A program made the position numbers and the translations under genes. The notes beneath the pieces were generated by a model that did no database searches, was not told the origin of the DNA, and saw only the letters and a list, made by a program, of their open reading frames with translations. A stretch of 64,000 bases of DNA. Source: Vreelandella venusta (lineage in GTDB: Bacteria > Pseudomonadota > Gammaproteobacteria > Pseudomonadales > Halomonadaceae). The stretch spans positions 1 through 64,000 of the forward strand of contig NZ_BJUL01000016.1 in assembly GCF_007989605.1 (NCBI RefSeq), written 5' to 3'. Shown here in pieces: positions 1 through 6,068 of this stretch (the stretch's first letter is position 1; each line of letters opens with the position of its first letter).

Positions 1-96
1 TTAGGTCTTAAAGCCATCTACTACGCAGAAGAACATGACTGCAAGGCAGGTTGGCCATTATTGAAAGCAGCTGGAGTGCCGTTAGTAGCTAGGTAG
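1..96 (+). CDS. C-terminal end of an unidentified protein (partial)
   Basis: An open frame runs in from the window edge and stops with TAG at 94-96, giving 31 residues that end in ...AAGVPLVAR. No function can be assigned from so short a tail. It is directly followed by a GC-rich hairpin (98-111) and the next gene at 136. Confidence 0.5.
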   Translation, partial: LGLKAIYYAEEHDCKAGWPLLKAAGVPLVAR

Positions 97-97
97 G

Positions 98-111
98 GTG
101 GCTGCCGCCAC
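98..111 (+). promoter_or_regulatory. Possible vRNAP-type promoter hairpin
   Basis: GTGGC and GCCAC form a 5-bp stem around a 4-base TGCC loop, just upstream of the gene at 136. It resembles the clearer N4-type hairpins of this genome (GTGGC-TCC-GCCAC), but the loop is one base longer, so the assignment is weak. Confidence 0.35.
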
Positions 112-135
112 TCTGGCGATTCTCTCGGAGCAGCG

Positions 136-441
136 ATGAACGAGCTAGAACAGTTTGAAAAAAATGCCAAGCGGCATTTAGAACGATTCAAGGAAGGGAA
201 GCCGGCACTTAAAAGACCAGAACCACAAGTCTCTGTGTTAAAGGGTTATACCGTTATCCTCCGTGTTCGAATGAAGCCGCAACTTGCCCCGGATGAAACC
301 TTTACTTACTTCTCTACATCTGGCTCTCAAATGATTGCAGAACAAGAAGCACGTAAAGCAGCAACTAAGGCAGGGTGGCCATATATTCCCTATCTGATTG
401 ATATCATTCCTGAGTATCGTAAGCCTAAAAAGCCTATTTAG
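136..441 (+). CDS. Hypothetical protein, 101 aa
   Basis: Not recognised. The start at 136 follows a GGAG ribosome site seven bases upstream. The protein is basic and lysine-rich at the N-terminus (residues 8-30), with a probable beta-strand core from residue 35 (VLKGYTVILRVRM) and a proline- and lysine-rich C-terminus. A terminator-like hairpin overlaps its stop codon, so it probably ends a transcript. Confidence 0.7.
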   Translation: MNELEQFEKNAKRHLERFKEGKPALKRPEPQVSVLKGYTVILRVRMKPQLAPDETFTYFSTSGSQMIAEQEARKAATKAGWPYIPYLIDIIPEYRKPKKPI

Positions 442-455
442 TAAGTAGGCTTTCT
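430..455 (+). terminator. Rho-independent terminator
   Basis: AAGCCTA (430-436) pairs with TAGGCTT (446-452), followed by TTC and T-rich sequence. The stem overlaps the stop codon of the 136-441 gene. Confidence 0.6.
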
Positions 456-530
456 TGTGCTGTCTTTATACCCTTCAACCTGCACTGGCACTGCGAGAAG
501 CAGACAGCACACTTTATAAACGTGATCTCT

Positions 531-689
531 ATGTATATACCTGACCCTGATGATGCCCCTGTCTTTAGTATGTCAACTAGTACTTACCTGCAACTTAAAC
601 ACCGTGCATGGTTAGATTACCGCGACCCTGATGCATTAAGTGAAGAAGAAGTAGAAGCACTCGAAGCGTACGAAAACGAAGTTGTTTAA
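531..689 (+). CDS. Small acidic hypothetical protein, 52 aa
   Basis: ATG at 531 to TAA at 687-689. The product is acidic, starts MYIPDPDDAPVF and ends in a glutamate-rich helix (residues about 35-50, LSEEEVEALEAYENE). The ribosome site is poor, but the frame is clean and codon choice resembles the neighbours. No function recognised; a second in-frame ATG at 570 is possible. Confidence 0.5.
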   Translation: MYIPDPDDAPVFSMSTSTYLQLKHRAWLDYRDPDALSEEEVEALEAYENEVV

Positions 690-756
690 ATTGTTTACCG
701 ATTTAACTACTCATTAGTTAAAGTGGCCTTATCCACTTATTAATGAGATCTTTCCT

Positions 757-975
757 ATGGCCCGACGTGCAAAAGCAGAACCTTATAACTCCAACGATAT
801 TGTTATTGGTTATGGTGAAGTACAAGCTAAAGTACAAGAGTGTGGTCGTTTAGCATGGGTACTACCAGGACGTGGTTTAACGTTCTGTAAAAAAGAAGCC
901 ACTCATTATGCCAAGCGATTGAACTCAATGGTTCAAGCCAATATGAAACGCTTTGATCGTAAGCTGGTTTGGTAG
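757..975 (+). CDS. Hypothetical protein, 72 aa
   Basis: Basic protein of 72 residues (MARRAKAEPYNSND...), not recognised. It contains two cysteines (CGRLAW, FCKKEATHY) and a basic C-terminal helix. It is followed by an octamer repeat pair at 981-998 and a strong terminator at 1013-1037. Confidence 0.65.
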   Translation: MARRAKAEPYNSNDIVIGYGEVQAKVQECGRLAWVLPGRGLTFCKKEATHYAKRLNSMVQANMKRFDRKLVW

Positions 976-980
976 GTAAT

Positions 981-998
981 ACTGCAATATTGCAATAA
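981..998. repeat. TATTGCAA-type octamer cluster 1
   Basis: TGCAATA occurs at 983-989 and 991-997, eight bases apart, in the intergenic region after the 72-aa gene. It is one of eleven clusters of the same motif in the window. Confidence 0.7.
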
Positions 999-1012
999 CC
1001 CTTTTAGAATAG

Positions 1013-1037
1013 AGCCAGTCGATTTGACTGGCTTTTT
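1013..1037 (+). terminator. Rho-independent terminator
   Basis: AGCCAGTC (1013-1020) and GACTGGCT (1026-1033) form an 8-bp stem with a GATTT loop followed by TTTT. Confidence 0.85.
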
Positions 1038-1051
1038 CTATAGGGGGTCTT

Positions 1052-1363
1052 ATGCCCTTATCCTCAATGCCCCCGCCTTCTCCTGAATGGACTAGCCTGT
1101 TAGGGGCAATACTAATTAGCGTGATTAGTGGGATCATCTCTATTACTCAACGTGTGGCAAGAGGCCATGCCCCTTCCTTCGTTTGGGTATGTAGCGAGTT
1201 CCTGACAGCCATCTTGTGTGGCTACCTAATGTACAACTCCTATTCCAGTATCGAGGCTTACATGCCTGACTGGATGACCAAAGGAATTGCGGTAGCCTTT
1301 GTGGCGCACTCAGGAGGTCGGATTATCCAAGAAATGGAGAAAAGGGTACTTGGTCGTAAATAA
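1052..1363 (+). CDS. Putative holin, 103 aa, three membrane segments
   Basis: Small hydrophobic protein with three likely membrane helices at about residues 15-32 (LLGAILISVISGIISI), 44-63 and 77-92, and a basic tail (MEKRVLGRK). Size, topology and tail fit the LydA-like phage holins, which time lysis by permeabilising the inner membrane. A GGGGG ribosome site lies at about 1043. The likely partner endolysin (53525-54208) is far away on the opposite strand, so the call rests on topology alone; another small phage membrane protein is possible. A UUCG-loop terminator follows. Confidence 0.55.
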   Translation: MPLSSMPPPSPEWTSLLGAILISVISGIISITQRVARGHAPSFVWVCSEFLTAILCGYLMYNSYSSIEAYMPDWMTKGIAVAFVAHSGGRIIQEMEKRVLGRK

Positions 1364-1365
1364 TA

Positions 1366-1394
1366 AAACCACCTTCGGGTGGTTTCTTTTTATT
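1366..1394 (+). terminator. Rho-independent terminator with UUCG loop
   Basis: ACCACC-TTCG-GGTGGT stem-loop followed by TTCTTTTTATT. It closes the holin-like gene. Confidence 0.85.
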
Positions 1395-1517
1395 AGCCCT
1401 GAGACCCCTTAACCACTGTAATCGTTACAGTGACAAAAACTCAAGATTATGCGGGTAATCTTGAATTTAAAACGTTTGTTTAAACGTATTATTCATAATT
1501 ACGTAAAAATACAAAAG

Positions 1518-1533
1518 TGTTCCATGTGAAACA
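1518..1533. other. Sequence resembling a chromosomal parS site
   Basis: TGTTCCATGTGAAACA differs at two positions from the chromosomal ParB site TGTTTCACGTGAAACA. It lies in a stretch without genes, just upstream of a promoter-like hairpin. A chance match is possible. Confidence 0.3.
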
Positions 1534-1545
1534 TTTGAAAGTAGT

Positions 1546-1558
1546 CAGGCTCCGCCTG
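1546..1558 (+). promoter_or_regulatory. vRNAP-type hairpin promoter upstream of RNA locus
   Basis: CAGGC-TCC-GCCTG is a 5-bp stem with a 3-base TCC loop, the form of N4 early promoters on the non-template strand. It faces right into the structured RNA locus (1590-2430). Confidence 0.6.
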
Positions 1559-1784
1559 TCCTCTGGATTCTTCTTCGATGCATGAATGCATTTAAGAGAT
1601 AACGGTATAAGTGGTGGTTAGAAGCGCGTATAGGAAAAGGTGGCGATACAACCTATCCAGTAAGGGCGTACCAGTTCCATACTTTCTGGCTCCAACTACT
1701 GAAAGACGGGCAACTGGTTGCACCAATTGAGGTAGTGACTGGGAACCATGTAAAGAAGGTAGTTTACGTGACCTTGCCTCGGTG

Positions 1785-1805
1785 CCAGCAGCGAGGAACT
1801 GCTGG
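1785..1805 (+). other. Seven-base-pair hairpin in RNA locus
   Basis: CCAGCAG (1785-1791) pairs with CTGCTGG around the loop CGAGGAA. It is part of the gene-free stretch 1364-2441. The part at 1590-1784 has an open frame without a usable start and no other feature I can name. Confidence 0.4.
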
Positions 1806-1808
1806 TCT

Positions 1809-1873
1809 ACATCAATATGTCTACTGCCCTGTCTTGCCATGGGCCAGGGAAGCGTCAGTAGACATATTGATGT
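1809..1873. repeat. 18-bp perfect inverted repeat (large hairpin)
   Basis: ACATCAATATGTCTACTG (1809-1826) is perfectly complementary to 1856-1873. An inner CCCTG/CAGGG stem (1827-1831 with 1845-1849) extends the structure. There is no T-run, so it is unlikely to be a simple terminator. Confidence 0.75.
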
Positions 1874-1894
1874 GGTGAAGGTGAGAAATCACTA

Positions 1895-1961
1895 GGTGTG
1901 CAAGAGGTAATGATAAGCCGAGAGGTAAAGCATTTGCCCTGTTCAACTCAGGGAGTACACC
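1895..1961 (+). ncRNA. tRNA-like element with T-arm hairpin
   Basis: GGTGTGC (1895-1901) can pair with GTACACC (1955-1961), seven pairs with one G-U. Inside, CCCTG-TTCAACT-CAGGG (1937-1953) has the length and loop consensus of a tRNA T-arm. It could alternatively be read as an anticodon arm with CAA. The stretch CCGAGAGGTAAAGC (1918-1931) resembles a D-arm. There is no room for a full cloverleaf, so I do not call it a functional tRNA. Confidence 0.35.
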
Positions 1962-2045
1962 GACTGCAGATTCACCGCATCTCTGACAGCCTGGAACAGT
2001 AATGACTCAAGGCTAGGGGAAACCCACTTGCCTTAAAGGAGTGGG

Positions 2046-2165
2046 CATCGGGAAGTGTTTTAGCTGGAGTGCTGTGGGGTTCGATTCCCCTATTAGTGCC
2101 TGGATGGCCTGACCTGCGCAGTCAGTAGGGTGGTTCGATTCCACTCATAGAACACTTCACCGATG
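2046..2165 (+). ncRNA. tRNA-like RNA: compact cloverleaf inside an extended stem
   Basis: Outer helix: 2046-2059 pairs with 2151-2165 (14 bp, one bulged A at 2159). Inside is a small cloverleaf: CTAT/ATAG (2090-2093, 2147-2150), a D-like hairpin GCC-TGGAT-GGC (2098-2108), an anticodon-like arm CTGAC-CTGCGCA-GTCAG (2109-2125; anticodon would be GCG) and a T-arm GGGTGG-TTCGATT-CCACTC (2128-2146). A 30-base insertion on the 5' side carries a second D-like hairpin (AGC-TGGAGT-GCT) and a second T-loop hairpin GGGG-TTCGATT-CCCC (2076-2090). The acceptor is too long and interrupted for a normal tRNA. Confidence 0.5.
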
Positions 2166-2274
2166 TGGTGAGGGTATTCGTCCCAGGAAGGGATAGGGTA
2201 CTGGGCTAGTAAGAGTGTCGAGAGGCAGTGGTCTGTTCTTACATTCCGGCGCTGCTAACCGCCACATCATCTAT

Positions 2275-2409
2275 GGTACGTAATCCCATCAATCCGTTAT
2301 GGCCCTGGCCAGGAAAGTAACGCGATTGAGTCAGGTGACTTTGGGATATCAAGCACAAGCTGGTACCGGCGACTGCTTGGGTGGAGGGTTCGATTCCCCC
2401 TTACGTGCC
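2275..2409 (+). ncRNA. tRNA-like RNA of about 135 nt with T-arm
   Basis: GGTACGTAA (2275-2283) pairs with TTACGTGCC (2401-2409), nine pairs with one wobble. Next to the 3' strand lies a T-arm GAGGG-TTCGATT-CCCCC (2384-2400, one A-C mismatch). Further helices: ATCCCA with TGGGAT, and CAAGC with GCTTG enclosing a 20-base loop that contains GGTACC. Total length is nearly twice a tRNA. Confidence 0.45.
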
Positions 2410-2441
2410 CCCAATTTAACCCCGTAGATCGGGAGGTTCCG

Positions 2442-2924
2442 ATGCACATAGATTGGAAAGCCGTATCCCGTTCTCCGGGGTACCAGTCGCTAAAAGCGGC
2501 CTACATGCAAGACGTACAAGAAAGCAAAAAACACCAAAATCCTATGCGGGATAAAGAGGAGTTCCTTACTAAATTCCGTTGGGTAATTGGACGAGCCATG
2601 CATTATGCAGAACGCCAAGGCCGATCCATTGAGGAAGTACTGAACGAGTGGGAAGCCAAGCGTGATTACTGGTGGCTAAACTTCTACCAGGAAGGTAAGC
2701 AACCTAAGTTGTCGTCAGGCAAGCCGCGTAACGTCAAACCCATCAAACCAACTACCTATGTACGTAGTGGTGGAGGACATAGCCGTGATCCGGTCAGGCG
2801 CTTCCAATCTATCAGGGATACCCGTAGGTGGATTGCTCGTGAGATGCGAGCACATAAGGGTAAGAAACATCGTTGGCCACGTTATCGCAAGAAACGTATG
2901 GCCGCCATTAGGGGAATGAAGTGA
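2442..2924 (+). CDS. Basic hypothetical protein, 160 aa
   Basis: Not recognised. A GGGAGG ribosome site precedes the start at 2442. The N-terminal half is helical with many aromatics (DYWWLNFYQ at about 82-90); the C-terminal third is strongly basic (RRWIAREMRAHKGKKHRWPR), suggesting nucleic-acid binding. It sits between two blocks of tRNA-like RNAs, so an RNA-binding role is possible but only an inference from position and charge. Its stop overlaps the GTG start of the next gene. Confidence 0.75.
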   Translation: MHIDWKAVSRSPGYQSLKAAYMQDVQESKKHQNPMRDKEEFLTKFRWVIGRAMHYAERQGRSIEEVLNEWEAKRDYWWLNFYQEGKQPKLSSGKPRNVKPIKPTTYVRSGGGHSRDPVRRFQSIRDTRRWIAREMRAHKGKKHRWPRYRKKRMAAIRGMK

Positions 2925-3211
2925 ATCAAAATTACACCGTTTCTGAACACTACGAAGTAGGCGGAAAGGCTTACCAACTCGAAGTAGCTATTTCAAATGA
3001 AACAATGTCACTTCAAGGTTCCTTTCATAAGCCAGGTGACAGTACTTGGTACAACGTTGAGCGTCTGGAGATTCCTTCACCATCTGAACAGGAAGCTGGT
3101 GGGCTTATCGACTTTGTAGCCCTTCTTCCTGCTGATGTACGTATGCCAATGCACGCGTTAATTGCTCACCTCTATACAGTTTACAATTTTCTTTATCCCA
3201 AAAAACACTAG
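2921..3211 (+). CDS. Hypothetical protein, 96 aa (GTG start)
   Basis: Starts with GTG at 2921, overlapping the previous stop by four bases, with AGGGGA just upstream, so the two genes are translationally coupled. The product is mildly acidic with an alternating pattern typical of beta strands (YTVSEHYEVGGKAYQLEVAI). Family not recognised. Confidence 0.7.
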   Translation: MNQNYTVSEHYEVGGKAYQLEVAISNETMSLQGSFHKPGDSTWYNVERLEIPSPSEQEAGGLIDFVALLPADVRMPMHALIAHLYTVYNFLYPKKH

Positions 3212-3373
3212 ATTTATACCGAGTCTGTAAGCCAAGTCGCTCGAAAGGAAACGCTGGTCCAAAGGTGGGTTGCGCCACTTGAGGACATCGGCAAAGTACT
3301 GGGGAAGTGGGGGAAGCCGAGGTAAACGCAAATAATACTCGAATATCCCACTAGAAGAAGACACCCATAAACC

Positions 3374-3437
3374 ACACCATCCATTAGACCTTTGGGGCTA
3401 ACGTGACAACAGTTCGACTGGCAGGGTCGGATGGTGT
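3374..3437 (+). ncRNA. Structured element closed by a 9-bp helix
   Basis: ACACCATCC (3374-3382) pairs perfectly with GGATGGTGT (3429-3437). The interior contains GTTCGACTGG, resembling part of a T-arm, but the T-stem does not pair well. It belongs to the gene-free stretch 3212-3843; between 3212 and 3373 I see nothing else definite. Confidence 0.35.
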
Positions 3438-3453
3438 ACCTAAAGAATATTAA

Positions 3454-3636
3454 CGAACACGCTGTAGCTCAACTGGCAGAGCCGAGGAGAAGAAGGGTTC
3501 GAATCCCTTCAATGAACTGCCGCAAATCGCGCGGTTTGTAGCATACGTAAAGACTGATCATCCGCACGTAAAAGCTCATTTAGCTTATAAGGTAAAGCCC
3601 AGACAGATGAGGGTTCGAGTCCCTCCAGTGTGTTCG
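3454..3636 (+). ncRNA. Paired D-arm/T-arm units with exchanged acceptor strands
   Basis: Two units share one geometry: acceptor strand, TA, a 4-bp D-arm with 8-base loop containing GG, a 10-base linker, a 5-bp T-arm with TTCGAAT or TTCGAGT loop, acceptor strand. Unit 1: D 3467-3482, T 3493-3509. Unit 2: D 3583-3598, T 3609-3625. The linker leaves no room for an anticodon arm. The 5' strand of unit 1 (CGAACACGCTG, 3454-3464) pairs with the 3' strand of unit 2 (3626-3636) over 11 bp. The 3' strand of unit 1 (AATGAAC, 3511-3517) pairs six of seven with the 5' strand of unit 2 (GCTCATT, 3574-3580). Confidence 0.6.
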
Positions 3637-3662
3637 CCTATATCCTTTAACTTTAAGCATAT

Positions 3663-3805
3663 CTGAGGTGACTCAGGTTCTGGTGACGTAATGGGTTCGA
3701 TTCCCTAGATACACGCTTCATGTTCGGCTTTCAGGCCTTACAAGGTGTATGCCGGTTGGTACCGGAATAAGACTTAAAACAAGTGGTTCGATTCCACTCG
3801 CCTGA
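3663..3805 (+). ncRNA. Further tRNA-like hairpins (two T-arms, one D-arm)
   Basis: CTGAG-GTGA-CTCAG (3663-3676) is a GNRA-loop hairpin. A T-loop hairpin GGG-TTCGATT-CCC lies at 3693-3705, and a perfect T-arm AGTGG-TTCGATT-CCACT at 3782-3798. A D-like hairpin CCGG-TTGGTA-CCGG lies at 3752-3765. TCAGGC (3731-3736) pairs with GCCTGA (3800-3805). GTGTAT (3745-3750) is complementary to ATACAC located upstream, next to the first T-loop, in permuted order. Confidence 0.4.
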
Positions 3806-3843
3806 GTTACCCCCGATATGTTTAACCTTCTTGGGGTATCCCC

Positions 3844-4041
3844 ATGATCTTTATTCGCCTACTCCGCTTTATCGTCTGTATGGCTTTGACCATACCCTGC
3901 TGGTGCGTAGCCATCATCTTTCTCTGCATAGTCGATGCCAGAGATCCCGTATTACCCAATGATGTGTACTACTGGCTCAAGAGATCCCTGACCGACATGA
4001 CTACCAGCATTATCAACTTCGTGAAAAACGAGCTTTTCTAA
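3844..4041 (+). CDS. Small membrane protein, 65 aa
   Basis: One clear membrane helix at about residues 8-29 (FIVCMALTIPCWCVAIIFLC) followed by an amphipathic tail. No family recognised. It lies 20 bases upstream of the AAA+ ATPase gene and probably shares its transcript. Confidence 0.6.
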   Translation: MIFIRLLRFIVCMALTIPCWCVAIIFLCIVDARDPVLPNDVYYWLKRSLTDMTTSIINFVKNELF

Positions 4042-4061
4042 CTCACCTTGGAACCAACCAA

Positions 4062-5129
4062 ATGACTGTAGCTGTTAAATTTGCCGACTCAGGCACCCGT
4101 GTAGAAGTCCTTATGTTCGATGATGAGGCAATTACCTCAACACTTAAACCAGCGGTTTATTCAGTAGGCTTTCACCCAATGGCCGGTTTCTTCCTCAAGA
4201 AGACTGCTCCGTTGCTACCGGTGCCATCGGCAGTCTATGGTTCCACTACTAGCCGCGTGGATAAGATCCTTGCCGGTTACCAGGGTAGCGACCGCTCTTT
4301 CGGTGTACTACTGAGTGGCGACAAAGGCTCCGGTAAAACCATGACCGCCTCACTGGTAGCCAACCGTGCTATCACGGAACTGAACCTGCCGGTGATTCTT
4401 GTGGATGACAGCTTTGATCCCAGTGGACTCTCTGACTTCATCCAGAAGTTAGGTGAATGCGTAATCTTCTTTGATGAGTTTGGTAAGCGCTTCGATACCC
4501 GTGAAGATGAGCAGGATGGACTACTTGGTCTGTTTGATGGTACCGGTAGTGCTCGTCGTCTGATTTTGTTGACTGAAAACAATACCCGCAAGATCAATGA
4601 ATTCATGATCAACCGTCCTGGTCGAATTCATTACCACTTCCGCCATGAAAAATTAGAAGAAGCCGTAGTGCGTGAGTACTGCCTGGAGCGTGGTATTCCC
4701 GAAGGTGTAATCGAGCAGATCTGCTTAATGCGTGATTCTTGCTATGAGTTCTCTTTTGACGTTCTCCAGGCCGTTGTTAAAGAGTACCTTATGTACCCAG
4801 GTGATATCTCAGAGCTAGCTGCTGATCTTAACATTGAACGTCCCTTATCCCGTGACGGTATGGATATCCAAATCCATGAAGTTGTGAACCTCAATGGAGG
4901 CAGCAAGTATGAGGTGGCGGAATGTAGCGGCTCATTCCCCTCACGCGGGAATAGCGCGTACATTGAGGTTAATGTTCCTGAGCGCAAGCACACCCTCGAC
5001 TTCCATATCGGCGTTAAGAACCTGGTCAAACGTGAAGGTGACCTCTACTTATTTGTGGTCAACGAAGAAGGTTTCGACCTCTGCGTTAAAGCGCGTGCTG
5101 TAGAGCGTAAATTCAACTGGGATATTTAA
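4062..5129 (+). CDS. AAA+ ATPase, 355 aa
   Basis: A P-loop ATPase with Walker A GDKGSGKT (residues 86-93), Walker B IFFDEF (about 135-140), a sensor-1-like Asn in LLTENN (about 173) and an arginine-finger-like NRPGR (184-188). The N-terminal 75 residues and the C-terminal 110 residues, rich in charged beta-like sequence, are not recognised. AAA+ proteins of this size in phages remodel protein or DNA complexes; the substrate cannot be read here. It is followed by an octamer cluster at 5139-5158. Confidence 0.8.
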   Translation: MTVAVKFADSGTRVEVLMFDDEAITSTLKPAVYSVGFHPMAGFFLKKTAPLLPVPSAVYGSTTSRVDKILAGYQGSDRSFGVLLSGDKGSGKTMTASLVANRAITELNLPVILVDDSFDPSGLSDFIQKLGECVIFFDEFGKRFDTREDEQDGLLGLFDGTGSARRLILLTENNTRKINEFMINRPGRIHYHFRHEKLEEAVVREYCLERGIPEGVIEQICLMRDSCYEFSFDVLQAVVKEYLMYPGDISELAADLNIERPLSRDGMDIQIHEVVNLNGGSKYEVAECSGSFPSRGNSAYIEVNVPERKHTLDFHIGVKNLVKREGDLYLFVVNEEGFDLCVKARAVERKFNWDI

Positions 5130-5138
5130 TCCCGCCCA

Positions 5139-5158
5139 ATATTGCAATAATGCAATAA
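5139..5158. repeat. TATTGCAA-type octamer cluster 2
   Basis: TGCAATA at 5143-5149 and 5151-5157, eight bases apart, between the AAA+ gene and the 135-aa gene, where it could act as an operator. Confidence 0.7.
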
Positions 5159-5201
5159 CACATCTTGCCCGACAGGGCTTTTAATCCATTAAGGAAATGA
5201 A

Positions 5202-5609
5202 ATGTCTACACAAACTACCGTTACTCATGATCAAATCAACCAGCTTGCTGAACTGTTTAAAGCAAACAAACCTGCTGTCCTCATTGCCAGAGAGGGCTGT
5301 ACCGGTCGCTTAACGGCAGGTAAACACTATCCTGTTATTGACCTTGATGGCCGCCGTCTTGTGGTACGTGAAGACGACGGTGATCGCATTCGCGTGGGTG
5401 GATCATCTGACTGGATGAGTCAATTTTACGCATTGCTAACGGAAGAAGAAATTAAAGCAGCCGAAGCTGCAAAAGCCCTTCTTGAAGCACGCAAGGTGAC
5501 TATGGAAACCAAAACTACTGACCAGCTAATTGAGATCGTGAAAGATCACCGATCTGACCTCGATATGGCGACTGAAATCCTGCGTAAACGCCTTAAAAAC
5601 GTCATCTAA
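5202..5609 (+). CDS. Hypothetical protein, 135 aa
   Basis: Not recognised. AAGGA precedes the start. Residues 25-75 look like a small beta barrel (LIAREGCTGRLTAGKHYPVI...LVVREDDGDR). Residues 80-135 are helical and charged (EEEIKAAEAAKALLEARK). The octamer pair upstream suggests it is regulated together with the partition genes. Confidence 0.7.
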   Translation: MSTQTTVTHDQINQLAELFKANKPAVLIAREGCTGRLTAGKHYPVIDLDGRRLVVREDDGDRIRVGGSSDWMSQFYALLTEEEIKAAEAAKALLEARKVTMETKTTDQLIEIVKDHRSDLDMATEILRKRLKNVI

Positions 5610-5668
5610 TCTCTGGTTAGCGGCGTATTCAAGAAGCACACATACCTCCTCTTTTGAGGGGGTATTGT

Positions 5669-5836
5669 GAGGCAGTGGCATATGAAACCTAGTACTCACC
5701 GTAAGGGCCTGCACAGCCCAGAGGTAGGGAATGGAAGTAGTAGAAGCCTGACTGTGCAACCTACCAGGGTGACCCCTGACTACGTGGGCAGGTTAGCCCC
5801 TGGTAGGATGTTGCTGGTTTGACTCCAGCCTGTCTC
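5669..5836 (+). ncRNA. tRNA-like RNA of about 168 nt
   Basis: GAGGCAG (5669-5675) pairs with CTGTCTC (5830-5836), seven pairs with one G-U. The T-arm GCTGG-TTTGACT-CCAGC (5813-5829) directly precedes the 3' strand. An anticodon-like arm GGGC-CTGCACA-GCCC (5705-5719; anticodon would be GCA) is separated from it by about 93 bases containing a 10-bp helix, CCTACCAGGG (5760-5769) with CCCTGGTAGG (5798-5807), and a GGGC-AGGTTA-GCCC D-like hairpin. It fills the gap between 5610 and 5843. Confidence 0.45.
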
Positions 5837-5843
5837 CCAATAC

Positions 5844-6065
5844 CTAAACTTCGTCTTCGTTAATTAGCTCCATGATTTTACGTTTCGCTGTCGTCAGGTC
5901 ATTTTTATCAATCGGGAACCAGTCATACTCCTTTACTGCAATCTCCCGACCAACAGCCCTACGTAAACGACAAAAGTAATACCGCGTACCGCCAGGGGAT
6001 TTAAATTCTGCTCCCCGATCACTTTTGTAAATTAGGTTCAGGTCTTTCAGTCGGTGTACACCCAT
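5844..6065 (-). CDS. Small basic protein of the partition operon, 73 aa
   Basis: Third gene of a minus-strand operon after the ParA-like and RHH genes, four bases from the RHH stop, with an AGGA ribosome site. The protein is short and basic (GGTRYYFCRLRRAVGREIAV). No family recognised. It may be an accessory DNA-binding protein, inferred from position and charge only. Confidence 0.65.
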   Translation of the reverse strand: MGVHRLKDLNLIYKSDRGAEFKSPGGTRYYFCRLRRAVGREIAVKEYDWFPIDKNDLTTAKRKIMELINEDEV

Positions 6066-6068
6066 GTG

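Noticed and set aside
1603..1875. Plus-strand open frame of about 90 codons in the RNA locus
   Set aside because: It has no ATG, GTG or TTG near its beginning and no ribosome site, and it runs through the 18-bp inverted repeat. The minus-strand frame at 1592-1840 is also without a ribosome site. I regard both as chance frames in structured DNA.
1895..3805. Calling the T-arm hairpins ordinary tRNA genes
   Set aside because: Acceptor strands, D-arms and T-arms are present, but spacing is wrong in every case: missing anticodon arm, over-long acceptor, permuted order or large insertion. I therefore list tRNA-like elements only.
4277..5103. Antisense and other-frame reading frames inside the AAA+ gene, and similar ones in the vRNAP, J-like and capsid genes
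   Set aside because: They lie wholly within well-supported genes, lack ribosome sites and have unlikely composition; treated as shadows.
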